Below, piece by piece: positions 1 through 8,855 of a DNA stretch of 64,000 bases. A program made the translations under genes and the position numbers. The notes under the pieces are model-generated. The model searched no databases, had not been told where the DNA came from, and was given only the letters and a program-made list of their open reading frames with translations. Positions within the stretch are counted from its first letter, which is position 1. Every line of letters begins with the position of its first letter. Origin of the DNA: Bradyrhizobium sp. 149 (GTDB taxonomy: Bacteria; Pseudomonadota; Alphaproteobacteria; Rhizobiales; Xanthobacteraceae); NCBI RefSeq assembly GCF_023073915.1, contig NZ_JADPKK010000023.1, forward strand, positions 558,001 through 622,000. The letters run 5' to 3'.

Positions 1-446
1 GTGCTGCGGCGCTGGCGCAGCTGTGGCCCAACACCTGGACGCGCTGGCAGCGCCGCAACCGGCGCTATCTCGGCTTAAGCTTCGCCGCCTCCCACGCCAT
101 TCACGCGGTTGCGATCGTCGCGTTCGCCAAGATGGATCCGACCGGCTTTGCCGAGGCCACTTCGGCGGCCTCCTACATTTTCGGCGGTATCGGCTATGCC
201 TTCATCATCGCCATGAGCGCGACCTCGTTCGATCGCACCGCCGCGCTGCTCGGGCCGCACACCTTGCGCGCGCTGCATCTTACAGCCGGATACTATCTCT
301 GGTTCCAGTTCATGGTGTCGTTCGGCAAGCGGGTGCCGGCAATGCCGCTCTATGCGACGTTTCTCATTCCGCTGATCGCCGTGATGGCGCTGCGCCTGAT
401 CGCGATGGCCGCCCATCCACGCAGGTGGACGGCGGAGGCCGGCTGA
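1..446 (+). CDS. Partial membrane protein, ferric-reductase-like transmembrane domain (3' end only)
   Basis: The reading frame is open from the window edge (frame starting at base 3) to a TGA at 444-446, so the true start lies upstream. About 147 residues are visible, with three to four hydrophobic helices. The arrangement RRYLGLSFAASHAIHA, followed later by LRALHLTAGYYLW, resembles the paired histidine helices of ferric reductase-like or MsrQ-like haem membrane proteins, but this is a pattern match on a fragment. It converges on the SDR gene with 7 bases between the stops. It could also be an unrelated conserved integral membrane protein. Confidence 0.6.
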   Translation, partial: AAALAQLWPNTWTRWQRRNRRYLGLSFAASHAIHAVAIVAFAKMDPTGFAEATSAASYIFGGIGYAFIIAMSATSFDRTAALLGPHTLRALHLTAGYYLWFQFMVSFGKRVPAMPLYATFLIPLIAVMALRLIAMAAHPRRWTAEAG

Positions 447-453
447 GCATCGG

Positions 454-1305
454 TCAGCCCTGCGGCAGCAGGCCGAGGCGCTTGGCGATGATGCGATCGA
501 CCACACGCTTGGGCAGCGTGGCCGTCATCAAATGGCGCATCCGGTCCGGCGTGATCTGGTAGCGAACCCTCGGCCGCTCAGCGGTGAGCGCCTCGAAAAC
601 GACCTCGGCGATCCGCTCGGCCGGCAGCCCAGTCTCGCCCAGCTTCATCATGTACTCCATCACCTTGTTCAGCGCCGGCAGATAAGGCGAGTTCTGGTAG
701 ACCGACAGATCGATCTGCTCGGCCTTGCTCCAGATCGGCGTCTTCACCGCGCCGGGGGCGACGATGATGACGTCGATGCCGAACAGCATCAGTTCGCGGC
801 GCAAGCTCTCCGACAGGCCTTCGATGGCATGCTTGGAAGTGCAGTAAGGCGCCGACAACGGATTGCCGTTCTTACCCGCGACCGAGCTGATCATCACGAT
901 CCGTCCCTTCGGCCCCTTCAGTGACGGGTCGGCGCCGAGCAGCGGACCAAAAGCCTGCGTCGCGATCACCGGGCCGATGACGTTGATATCCATCTGCCGG
1001 CGGAAATCATCGGCCGACAGTTCGAGCACGGGACCGGCGACCGCAACGCCGGCATTGTTGACGAGACCGGCCAGCGTCTCGCCGCCCAGCGCCTCGCGGA
1101 CTTTTCGCGCAGCAGCGAGGGCCGCCGCCTCGTCGGTCACGTCGAACAGCAGCGGCGTGAAGTTGGCGCCGAACTCGCCCGTGAGCCGATCCGCATCGGT
1201 CTGCTTGCGGACACTACCGAAAACGCGATAGCCGCGCCCGATCATGAATTTTGCAATGGCCCAGCCGATGCCGGTGGACGCGCCGGTGACGACGACGGAT
1301 CGCAT
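454..1305 (-). CDS. Short-chain dehydrogenase/reductase (SDR) family oxidoreductase
   Basis: A 283-residue classical SDR. The cofactor motif TGASTGIG is near the N-terminus, NNAG is near residue 85, and the catalytic Ser-Tyr-Lys set is visible in the SSVAGKNG and YCTSKHA segments. These enzymes use NAD(P)H to reduce or oxidise carbonyl/alcohol groups in the cytoplasm; the substrate cannot be read from sequence. A GGGG Shine-Dalgarno lies just upstream of the ATG at 1305. The C-terminal extension of about 60 residues (TAERPRVRYQITPDR...) is common in SDRs annotated as acting on lipids or steroids. It appears monocistronic. Confidence 0.9.
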   Translation of the reverse strand: MRSVVVTGASTGIGWAIAKFMIGRGYRVFGSVRKQTDADRLTGEFGANFTPLLFDVTDEAAALAAARKVREALGGETLAGLVNNAGVAVAGPVLELSADDFRRQMDINVIGPVIATQAFGPLLGADPSLKGPKGRIVMISSVAGKNGNPLSAPYCTSKHAIEGLSESLRRELMLFGIDVIIVAPGAVKTPIWSKAEQIDLSVYQNSPYLPALNKVMEYMMKLGETGLPAERIAEVVFEALTAERPRVRYQITPDRMRHLMTATLPKRVVDRIIAKRLGLLPQG

Positions 1306-1366
1306 GGTCTTTCCCCCCTTGAGTTCCCGTGATCATGTAGGAGAAAGGTGCCGGTGCGCAATGCCG

Positions 1367-1672
1367 CTAGTGGACAGAACCCTGGCTGGCTCGCTCGCGA
1401 AGCCTGTAGAACCGGAGTGCAGCCTTCGCGGTATTTGGACTCAACCGGAGAAAGCTCGCGAAGCACTGCTCCAATCGCTCTCCGCTCTCGCGAGCCGCAC
1501 CGGGATAAAACCCCAGGATCTCCTTCTTCGTGTCCCACGACAGACCGATCGCCTTCGCGAGGATGAGGATCTGCTCGGGCTGCGAACGGACCAGCGCACG
1601 TGCCGAACACGAAGAGGTCAGCGACCTGACGCAGGAGTTCGGCGCGCTTCGACAGCTCCGGCTCACGGAGAT
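1367..1672 (-). pseudogene. Remnant of a DUF2336 protein (N-terminal scrap and C-terminal domain)
   Basis: Reading the minus strand, one frame gives DLREPELSKRAELLRQVADLF. After a frame change, a second gives AKAIGLSWDTKKEILGF and NTAKAALRFYRLRERAS, ending at a TAG (1367-1369). The second part aligns by eye with the C-terminus of the intact DUF2336 protein at 31689-32807 (CKALDFSWDTTMSLLFL and ETSRSVLKFYQSRKTAG). Intact family members run to roughly 350-400 residues, so most of the middle is missing and the frame is broken. No start codon or ribosome site is evident, and stops interrupt the upstream frame. I read it as a decayed gene. Its promoter-proximal side merges into an 8-base tandem repeat. 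Confidence 0.6.
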
Positions 1673-1699
1673 CATGAGATCATGAGATCATGAGATCAT
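1668..1699. repeat. Four tandem copies of an 8-base unit
   Basis: The unit GAGATCAT is repeated four times without interruption. The last copy covers the stop codon of the minus-strand GGDEF-EAL gene (TGA at 1698-1696). The array sits exactly between that stop and the DUF2336 remnant. It may be a slippage product or a deletion scar. Confidence 0.85.
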
Positions 1700-4600
1700 G
1701 CCACGTTTCGCGCTGGTAACGGCGGATCGAAACTGATCTCGGAATTCGGCACGGGCCGGCCGATCAAATAGCCCTGCGCGTAGTCCACTCCTGCCGCGAG
1801 CAGAGCATCGAACTGCGCAGGGGTCTCGACCCCCTTGGCCACCGTTGCGACATCCAGGCCCCGGGCCAATGCCACGGCGGAGGCGACAACCGCGGCGCAA
1901 TCCCTTCGCGTCGTGCAGCCCTGCACGATCGCGCGGTCGATCTTGAACTTGTCGAATGGGAAACTCTGGAGATAGCTGGCTGCGGAATAGCCCACGCCGC
2001 AATTGTCGAGCACAACCCCGACACCGAGGTTCTTCAGTTGCCGCACCGCGAGCAAGTGAGCCGCCAGATTCCCGTCCAGGAGCGCAGCGTCGGGAATTTC
2101 GACTTCGAGGCGCTCGGGCGACAACCCCGATTCCACCAGCGCGCGCAGCACGACATCGAGCACGTTACTCCGGTGGAATTGGGCGGCGCTCATGTTGACG
2201 GCGACTTTGATGTGCACCGGCCAGGCGGCCGCGTCCAGGCAGGCCTGCTGCAAGATCCATTCACCGAGCGGCAGCATCAATCCGGCCTGCTCGGCAACAT
2301 CGAGGAACTGTATGGGCGCCAGCATGCCCTTCGCGGGGTGATGCCAGCGCACGAAGCATTCCAGCCCGGTCATCGCGCGCGTTTCGGCGTCGATCACCGG
2401 CTGGTAATGCAGCTCGAACTCGTTGCGGGCCATCGCCCCCCGCAGTTCGCTCTCCATCGACTTCTGTGTGTCGGCAGCCTCCGTCATCTGCGGCTGGAAG
2501 ATCCGGAAATCATTCCGGCCTGAGGATTTCGTCACGTAGAGCGCGACGTCCGCCTTCCGTAGTAACGTTTCCGCGTCGGCACCGTGTTCGGGCGCGAACG
2601 CGATGCCTATGCTGGTACCGACGTTGGCACGATTGCTGCCAACATCGAACGGTTGCTCGATCAGGCCGATGATCCTCAGCGCCAATGCGATGGCGCCTTC
2701 GCTCTGATCGCTCTCATTCTCCTGAATGATCGCAAATTCGTCGCCGCCGAGGCGGGCCAGCACGTCCGTATCTCGCAATGATGAGCTCAGCCGCTGCGCG
2801 ACCTCGACCAGCAGATGATCGCCTGCGGCGTGACCGAGCGTATCGTTGACGAGCTTGAACCTGTCGAGGTCGAGCATCAGCACGGTAAATGTCGTGCCAT
2901 GACGCTGCGACCGTTTTGCCGCTTCGGCCAGCTTTTCCGCAAAGACGGCGCGGTTCGCCAAGCCTGTGAGCAGATCGTGCTGCGCCAGATATGCGATGCG
3001 TTTCTCGTTTCTCGCCCGATCGGTGATATCCTCGTGGGTCGTCAGCCAACCGCCATCCAGCATCATGTGACGCGCAATGGCGACCACCCGCCCGTCCGCA
3101 AGCTCCTGTATTTCGCTGAGTTGCTTCACGTTTTTCTTGAGATAAACGTCCGGCGCGACGCCGGCGAAATGCGTGCCTTGCTCGCGGCGATATTCGAGAA
3201 TCTGGGCCAGCGTGGTTCCCCGGCTTATCCGATCGGGGGCAATATGGTAGATTTCGCTATAGCGCGCGTTCGATACCACGATCCTCTGGTCCGCATCGAA
3301 CATGCAAAGGCCCTGGGACATGTTGTTGAGGGCGACGTCAAAACGCATGTTGATTGCCTCAAGCTCCGCGGCCTTCTGCGCCAGCATTTGCTCGCCGCGC
3401 TTTTGCTCGGTAACGTCTTCGTGCGTCGCGACCCAGCCGCCGTCCGGCAGCGGCTTGCGCTGAATCAGTATCTGGCGGTGGTCTTTCAACGCGTAGTTCT
3501 GCTGTCGCTCGGTCGGCATGATCTCGACATGCTGGTCGACCGTAAGCGAGCTGGTTTCGCCGCGATCCGCATAATGCTGCAATATCCGTTGCAGCGGCGT
3601 GCCGGGCCTGACGAGTTCGTCCGGCAGATCGTACATCTGCTGATAGCGGCCGTTCGATATCACGAGATTTTTGTCTGAATCAAACAGACAGAGCCCCTGG
3701 GACATGTTGCTGATGGCGATATCGAACCGCGTGTTGATGAGCTTCAGCTCGGCGGCATTTTCCGCCAGCAGGGTCTCGTCGCGCCGCTTCTCGGTGATGT
3801 CCTCATGGGTGGCTACCCAACCGCCGTCCTGCATTGGCGTACGCACGATCGAGATGATCCGGCCATCGGCAAGTACGACGATCTTCGGGGTCCGGTGCCT
3901 TGCGCCGTCGAGGAATTCCTTGACGTCGAGATCACCCCCAGCGCTCTTGTAGTTGCCGATGATGCTACCGAGCGGCGTTCCAGGTTCGACCTGCGACTCC
4001 GTGAGATCATACATCTCGCGATAGCGGCTGTTGGCGACCAGCAGCTTCTCATCGGCGTCGAACATGCTGAGCCCATGCGGCATGTTGCTCAACGCAGCAT
4101 CGAACCGGGCACTTGCGGCCGCGAGTGCGTTCGTTTGTCGTCGCAGCAGGAAGGTTCCGATCAGAATGATGGCGACTATCGCGGCACCCAGGGGACCGAA
4201 GGTGTAGAGATGCCGATACCACGGCTGCAGCACGTAATTGCGCGAGTAGGTTACGACCAGAACCAGCGGCAGGCCGAACACAGTCTTGTAGCCTGCGATG
4301 CGCGCGACGCCGTCAACGGGACTCATCAGCTCATATGAGCCCGCCTCGGATGCTCGCAGATGCTCATTGAACAGCGGGCCGCCCGCGACCGACATGCCAA
4401 GAACGTTGTTCTGTTCCGGGACGCGCGCCAGGATCCGTCCGTTGCGATGGATCAAGACCACCGAGCCGTCGGGGCCCAGATTGATTTTGCGATAGATCTT
4501 CAACAGAAAGGATTGATCCAGCGGCGCAGTCACCACGCCCGCAAAGCTTCCATCCGGATTGTTCAACCGACGAGACGCCGCACTGAACCATTTGTCGCCG

Positions 4601-5079
4601 CCTGCCGAGCGGTAGGGCGGGGCAACGAACAATTCGGTGCCGGCGCCATCGCGTTGCGCGATGAAGTGCGCCATGTCGGAGATGTTGCCGCGCGGCGGCG
4701 CACGATCATAGGAATGCGCAACGACGGCTCCGGATGCGTCGGTCCAGCCGACCGCGACCAGGATCGACGAACTCTTGACCAGTTGGCGGAGCGCGGTGTT
4801 GGCCGCACCGGCGTCGGCGAATTTTCCGGAGAAGGAGTCGTTGCGGATTGCCTGCGCCTCAAGCAGGACACGATCAATATCTTCGAACGTCACCGCGGCA
4901 TGCTCGGCCAGGATGGCCGAAAGGTTGAGAGCATCGGTTTTCGCAGACGCGACCGCTTCTCGATAGCGAACGGCCAGATCAACGAGGAACAGGGCGACGA
5001 CAACGAGCGAAAACAGCAAGCCGAGAATCGTGACGGACGATCCCGGCGATCCGGTCAGCCTTCGCCAAGGGTTCAGCAT
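1696..5079 (-). CDS. Membrane-bound sensor with three PAS domains, GGDEF and a degenerate EAL domain
   Basis: About 1127 residues. The ATG at 5079 (MLNPWRRL) fits better than an in-frame ATG ten codons upstream because the signal-anchor follows directly. Order: TM helix near residues 15-38, a periplasmic Cache-like region to about 285, a second TM near 300-320, three closely similar PAS modules (near 325, 448 and 578; each has a NMxxGLxxFD signature), GGDEF near 778 and EAL near 903. The cyclase site ARLGGDEF is intact, with an RDTD inhibitory site five residues before it. The EAL half looks dead: ECF replaces EAL, DNCGVG replaces DDFGTG and AKGVET replaces AEGVET. It is probably a regulated diguanylate cyclase. 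Ligand unknown. Confidence 0.93.
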   Translation of the reverse strand: MLNPWRRLTGSPGSSVTILGLLFSLVVVALFLVDLAVRYREAVASAKTDALNLSAILAEHAAVTFEDIDRVLLEAQAIRNDSFSGKFADAGAANTALRQLVKSSSILVAVGWTDASGAVVAHSYDRAPPRGNISDMAHFIAQRDGAGTELFVAPPYRSAGGDKWFSAASRRLNNPDGSFAGVVTAPLDQSFLLKIYRKINLGPDGSVVLIHRNGRILARVPEQNNVLGMSVAGGPLFNEHLRASEAGSYELMSPVDGVARIAGYKTVFGLPLVLVVTYSRNYVLQPWYRHLYTFGPLGAAIVAIILIGTFLLRRQTNALAAASARFDAALSNMPHGLSMFDADEKLLVANSRYREMYDLTESQVEPGTPLGSIIGNYKSAGGDLDVKEFLDGARHRTPKIVVLADGRIISIVRTPMQDGGWVATHEDITEKRRDETLLAENAAELKLINTRFDIAISNMSQGLCLFDSDKNLVISNGRYQQMYDLPDELVRPGTPLQRILQHYADRGETSSLTVDQHVEIMPTERQQNYALKDHRQILIQRKPLPDGGWVATHEDVTEQKRGEQMLAQKAAELEAINMRFDVALNNMSQGLCMFDADQRIVVSNARYSEIYHIAPDRISRGTTLAQILEYRREQGTHFAGVAPDVYLKKNVKQLSEIQELADGRVVAIARHMMLDGGWLTTHEDITDRARNEKRIAYLAQHDLLTGLANRAVFAEKLAEAAKRSQRHGTTFTVLMLDLDRFKLVNDTLGHAAGDHLLVEVAQRLSSSLRDTDVLARLGGDEFAIIQENESDQSEGAIALALRIIGLIEQPFDVGSNRANVGTSIGIAFAPEHGADAETLLRKADVALYVTKSSGRNDFRIFQPQMTEAADTQKSMESELRGAMARNEFELHYQPVIDAETRAMTGLECFVRWHHPAKGMLAPIQFLDVAEQAGLMLPLGEWILQQACLDAAAWPVHIKVAVNMSAAQFHRSNVLDVVLRALVESGLSPERLEVEIPDAALLDGNLAAHLLAVRQLKNLGVGVVLDNCGVGYSAASYLQSFPFDKFKIDRAIVQGCTTRRDCAAVVASAVALARGLDVATVAKGVETPAQFDALLAAGVDYAQGYLIGRPVPNSEISFDPPLPARNVA

Positions 5080-5428
5080 TGTCCATCTGCGGTACGAGCA
5101 ATGGTCCACCCTCGCTCGGTCGCGCTAAGATTTGGTTGATCTTCCCATGGCAATTCGTCTCCGTAATCGTACGGAATCACGTCAGTAACGGTGTCCTAAT
5201 ACTCGGAGAGTGGAAGAACGCCCGAGGCTCTCGCACAACGAAGCTTGCCTCGGCGGGGAGCTTCGCGCGGCGAACGGGGCTGCGCGCACGATCAGCGGGA
5301 TCGCGCCGGCGCGAGGTGGACTCGCCTGGCCGCATTAGTTCAGGACTGCTCCATGCAAACCCCGGAAGCTCGTGAATAGGATCGAGGTTGGGGGCGCGAC
5401 CTCGTCACGCCCCCCAAACGACGGTGCT
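5080..5428. other. Intergenic region between ilvC and the PAS-GGDEF-EAL gene
   Basis: About 350 bases with no convincing coding frame on either strand. It should hold the promoter of the minus-strand sensor gene at its left side and the ilvC transcript end at its right. The only structure seen is the GC hairpin at 5388-5417. Confidence 0.5.
5388..5417 (-). terminator. GC-rich hairpin after ilvC, possible terminator
   Basis: TTGGGGGCG pairs with CGCCCCCCAA around an 11-base loop, with one bulge or mismatch, 12 bases beyond the ilvC stop. No U-run follows on the minus strand, so an intrinsic terminator is only a possibility. Confidence 0.4.
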
Positions 5429-6448
5429 TTAGTTCTTCGACTTGTCCACCAGCGCGCCCTTCTTGATCCAGGGCATCATGTCGCGCAGCTTCGCGCCGAC
5501 TTCCTCGATCGGGTGCTCGGCAAGCTTGGCGCGGGTCGCCTTGAACGAGGTCTGGTTGACCTTGTTCTCGAGCATCCAGTCGCGGGCGAACTTGCCGGAC
5601 TGGATGTCATTGAGCACGCGCTTCATCTCGGCCTTGGTCTCGGCGGTGACGATGCGCGGACCGGTGACGTACTCGCCATACTCCGCGGTGTTGGAGATCG
5701 AGTAGTTCATGTTGGCGATGCCGCCTTCATAGATCAGGTCGACGATCAACTTCACTTCGTGCAGGCACTCGAAATAGGCCATCTCCGGGGCGTAGCCGGC
5801 TTCGACCAGCGTCTCGTAGCCGCCCTTGATCAGCTCGACCAGGCCGCCGCAGAGCACGACCTGCTCGCCGAACAGGTCGGTCTCGCACTCTTCCTTGAAC
5901 GTGGTCTCGATGATGCCGGCACGGCCGCCGCCGACGGCGGAGGCGTAGGACAGGCCGAGGTCGTGGGCGTTGCCCGAGACGTCCTTGGCGATCGCGATCA
6001 GGCAGGGCACGCCGCCGCCGCGCTGGTACTCCGAGCGTACGGTGTGGCCGGGACCCTTCGGCGCGATCATCAGCACGTCGAGGTCGGCGCGCGGGTCGAG
6101 CAGGTTGAAGTGGACGTTGAGGCCGTGCGCAAACACCAGGGCGGCGCCATTCTTCATGTTGTCGTGCAGGTGCTCGCGATAGATGTCGCCCTGGAGCTCG
6201 TCCGGGGTCAGCATCATGACGAGATCGGCCCATTTGGCGGCCTCGGCGACTTCCATCACCTTGAAGCCGGCAGCTTCCGCCTTCTTGGCCGAGGCCGAAC
6301 CCTTGCGGAGCGCAATCGCCACGTCCTTGACGCCGGAATCCTTCAGGTTCAGCGCATGGGCGTGGCCCTGGCTGCCGTAGCCGACGATGACGACCTTCTT
6401 GCCCTTGATCAGGTTCAGGTCGGCGTCGCGATCGTAATAAACACGCAT
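5429..6448 (-). CDS. ilvC: Ketol-acid reductoisomerase (NADP+), class I
   Basis: A 339-residue class I enzyme, the normal length. It isomerises and reduces acetolactate and acetohydroxybutyrate in the second common step of valine, leucine and isoleucine synthesis. The Rossmann motif VGYGSQGHAHALNLKDSG is near residue 22. The metal-binding acidic region (DLFGEQVVLCGG near 190, CLHEVKLIVDLIYEGG near 226) and the catalytic helices are all present. It lies downstream of ilvI-ilvN on the same strand, separated by three other genes and about 150 bases, so it probably also has its own promoter. The start gives MRVYYDRDADL, the usual N-terminus in alphaproteobacteria. Confidence 0.98.
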   Translation of the reverse strand: MRVYYDRDADLNLIKGKKVVIVGYGSQGHAHALNLKDSGVKDVAIALRKGSASAKKAEAAGFKVMEVAEAAKWADLVMMLTPDELQGDIYREHLHDNMKNGAALVFAHGLNVHFNLLDPRADLDVLMIAPKGPGHTVRSEYQRGGGVPCLIAIAKDVSGNAHDLGLSYASAVGGGRAGIIETTFKEECETDLFGEQVVLCGGLVELIKGGYETLVEAGYAPEMAYFECLHEVKLIVDLIYEGGIANMNYSISNTAEYGEYVTGPRIVTAETKAEMKRVLNDIQSGKFARDWMLENKVNQTSFKATRAKLAEHPIEEVGAKLRDMMPWIKKGALVDKSKN

Positions 6449-6595
6449 GGTCGTTTCCTCGTTCAGGGGCCGGAATCGGCCGTTGGTCAGGTCTTCTCAG
6501 TCAGGTCTTGGACGCTGAAATTTGCGGATTTCGGTGGCTGTCTAGAGCATTTTCGACCCCCTGGGAAACCCGTTTCTGCATGGAAATCCGCGACA

Positions 6596-7198
6596 TCATG
6601 CATCCATGAGGACGGGGAAGAGGGACGCCAGCAGCAGGATCGCCATCAGGATATTGAAGGCGCGGACCAGCCGCACAGAGGTCAGGACCGGCCGCAGTGC
6701 GGTGCCGAAGAAGGCCCAGACCACCGTCGACATCGTGCCCACGAGCAGGCTGATCATGGTCTGGATCGCGATGTTGAGCGGGAATTGGGCGATGGCCGCA
6801 TAGGCAGTGATGGTGCCGATCACGATCACCCAGCCCTTTGCGTTGATCCATTGGAACATGGCGGCGCCAAAGAAGGTCATCGGGCCGCGGCCATCCCCCT
6901 CGCCCGGCTTGGCCGGGCCCGAGAAAGCGATCACGGCGGCCAGGTAGACCAAGTAGGCGGCGCCGGCATATTTCAAAATGGTCTGCAGTATCGGATAGGC
7001 CAGGAACACGGTGCCGAGCCCGAGGCCGACCGCTGCAACCATGAAGGCGAAGCCGATGACGACGCCGGCGATGTGGGGAATGGTGCGCCGGAAGCCATAG
7101 GTCAGCCCCGAGGACAGCAGCATGATATTGTTCGGACCGGGCGTGAAATACATCACGGCCATGAAGACGAGGAAGGCATACAGCAGCGACTGAGACAT
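6596..7198 (-). CDS. LysE/RhtB family amino-acid exporter
   Basis: About 200 residues and six predicted membrane helices. The family N-terminal signature FTPGPNNIMLLSSGLTYG starts near residue 20. LysE-type proteins export amino acids or derivatives across the inner membrane. The ATG at 7198 is preferred over a GTG two codons upstream because GAGG lies five bases before it. It starts 7 bases after the EamA gene stops. Its place inside the ilv cluster suggests relief of excess branched-chain amino acids or threonine, but this is inference. Confidence 0.9.
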   Translation of the reverse strand: MSQSLLYAFLVFMAVMYFTPGPNNIMLLSSGLTYGFRRTIPHIAGVVIGFAFMVAAVGLGLGTVFLAYPILQTILKYAGAAYLVYLAAVIAFSGPAKPGEGDGRGPMTFFGAAMFQWINAKGWVIVIGTITAYAAIAQFPLNIAIQTMISLLVGTMSTVVWAFFGTALRPVLTSVRLVRAFNILMAILLLASLFPVLMDA

Positions 7199-7205
7199 GC
7201 TCACC

Positions 7206-8096
7206 TCACGCGGCTTTCGGCTGCGGTTCTTTGGGTAACGCCTCGGGGCGCTTCGCCAACACCATCACAGCGATGCCGCCGACCACGGTAAGCATGCCGG
7301 CCAGCCGCAGCGGGCCAAACTTCTCGCCGAACACAATGCTGGAAGCGGCCGAGCCGACGAACGGCACCAGCAGCGCGAACGGCACCACCTGCGCGGCGGG
7401 ATAGTCGCGCAAGAGCCGGCCCCACAGCCAATAGGCGATGCTGGTGGAGATGCCGCCGATCACCAGCAGGCAAATGAGGCCGGTGAGCGACATGTGGATC
7501 AGCGAATGCCAGGTCGGCGTCGGTCCGTTGACGACCAGCGTGAGCGCGAACAGCGGCACCGCGGTGGCGAGGCACAACCAGGCGAACAGATCGAACATCG
7601 GCACGCCGCGGGCGCCGCGCAGCAAGATATTGCCGACCGCAAAGCTGACCGGCGCGATCATCAGCACGGCGAAGGCACCGACGCTGAAATCATAGCCGAC
7701 CGTGCCGCAGATCATCAAAAGGCCGATTGCTGCGATGACGATGCCCAGCGTCTGCGCCGGCGTCGGACGCTCGCCGAATGCAATCGCGGCAAAGCCGATC
7801 GTGAACAGCGCCTGGCTCTGCACAATGACGCTGGTCAGCCCCACCGGCACGCCGTGGGCGATGCCATAGGCTTGGCTCAGAAACTGGCCGAGAAAGAGCG
7901 TGAAGCTGATCGCGATCAGGAGCGACCAGGCAACTTTCGGCTTGCGAATGAACAGGCACGGGACCGCGGCAATGGTGAAGCGCATCGCCGTCATCAGCTC
8001 CGGCGAAAATTCGTCGAGCGCGATCCGGCTCGCCACGAAGGCAAGCCCCCAGATGATCGCCACCACGATGGCGATGAGGATGTCGGCCGGCTTCAT
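7206..8096 (-). CDS. EamA/DMT family transporter
   Basis: A 296-residue protein of about ten hydrophobic helices in two homologous halves, as in the 10-TM drug/metabolite exporter family. Marker segments are AIIWGLAFVASRIALDEFSP near the N-terminus and a second repeat starting GGISTSIAYWLWG. Substrates range from amino acids to nucleosides. It is followed immediately by the lysE-type gene, so two different exporter folds are co-transcribed here. The ATG at 8096 is unambiguous. Confidence 0.9.
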   Translation of the reverse strand: MKPADILIAIVVAIIWGLAFVASRIALDEFSPELMTAMRFTIAAVPCLFIRKPKVAWSLLIAISFTLFLGQFLSQAYGIAHGVPVGLTSVIVQSQALFTIGFAAIAFGERPTPAQTLGIVIAAIGLLMICGTVGYDFSVGAFAVLMIAPVSFAVGNILLRGARGVPMFDLFAWLCLATAVPLFALTLVVNGPTPTWHSLIHMSLTGLICLLVIGGISTSIAYWLWGRLLRDYPAAQVVPFALLVPFVGSAASSIVFGEKFGPLRLAGMLTVVGGIAVMVLAKRPEALPKEPQPKAA

Positions 8097-8162
8097 TATT
8101 GTTCCCGGTTCTGCCCTGTGCAGCCCTGTTTGTTGTTCTGGTCGAGCCTTGGTCGCCGGCCC

Positions 8163-8852
8163 TTAGGTGGAAGAATTGGATTTCCGCAGCAGATAGGTGC
8201 CGTGCATCGGGGCATGGTAGTCGGCCGAGACCAGCGTAAAGCCGACGTCGGTCAGCATCCGCTCCATGACCCAGCCAAAAGTGGAATACTCGTCGCGCAT
8301 GTGGGTGACGACGCTTTGACGCGAGACATCGTGGTTCGTGATCTCGAAGTCGGCCCATTGCTCGACGTCGCGCTCGAGGGCATCGGGCATCGAGGCGTAG
8401 ACGATGTCGCGCAAATAGAAGGTCGCACCGGGCTTGAGCGCGCGATAGATCCGCGACATCGCAACCGCCTTCCAGAAATCCGGTAGATGGTGCAGCGTGA
8501 ACTCGCTGACGATCAGGTCATAGGACTCCGGCCGGTAGGCGAAGCTGAGCAGGCCGGCGGACTGCGTGCGGACGGGCGCCTTGCGGTCGCGCGCGTAGAT
8601 CTCGGCGAGCGCCAGCATCGCGGGCGAGATGTCGATGGCGTCGACCTCGGCGCCCATCAGCGCCGCCTCGGTCGCCAGCACGCCGTTGCCGCATCCGATA
8701 TCGGCGATGCGCCAGCCGCGCTGGACGCCGAGCATTTTCAGCGCGGCGCGCGCCCGCAGATCGGCGTCGTCGTGGCTGTCGTAGATTGACGCCACAGCGG
8801 GCCCGATGCCCATCCGGTTCCGCTCGTTGTAATACCAGTCGCGCGCCAGCAT
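8163..8852 (-). CDS. Class I SAM-dependent methyltransferase
   Basis: A 229-residue Rossmann methyltransferase. Motif I is IADIGCGNGVLA (residue 49 onward), the acidic motif II is AIDISPAMLALAE, and a later segment LIVSEFTLHHLPDFW matches post-motif regions of the Methyltransf_11/25 group. The target is unknown. The ATG follows the ilvN stop by 3 bases, so the two are translationally close. This gene has no obvious role in branched-chain synthesis; its link may be only operonic. Confidence 0.88.
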   Translation of the reverse strand: MLARDWYYNERNRMGIGPAVASIYDSHDDADLRARAALKMLGVQRGWRIADIGCGNGVLATEAALMGAEVDAIDISPAMLALAEIYARDRKAPVRTQSAGLLSFAYRPESYDLIVSEFTLHHLPDFWKAVAMSRIYRALKPGATFYLRDIVYASMPDALERDVEQWADFEITNHDVSRQSVVTHMRDEYSTFGWVMERMLTDVGFTLVSADYHAPMHGTYLLRKSNSST

Positions 8853-8855
8853 GGT

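Noticed and set aside
5160..5174. Small CCGTA/TACGG hairpin in the ilvC-sensor gap
   Set aside because: Too short and without symmetry beyond chance.
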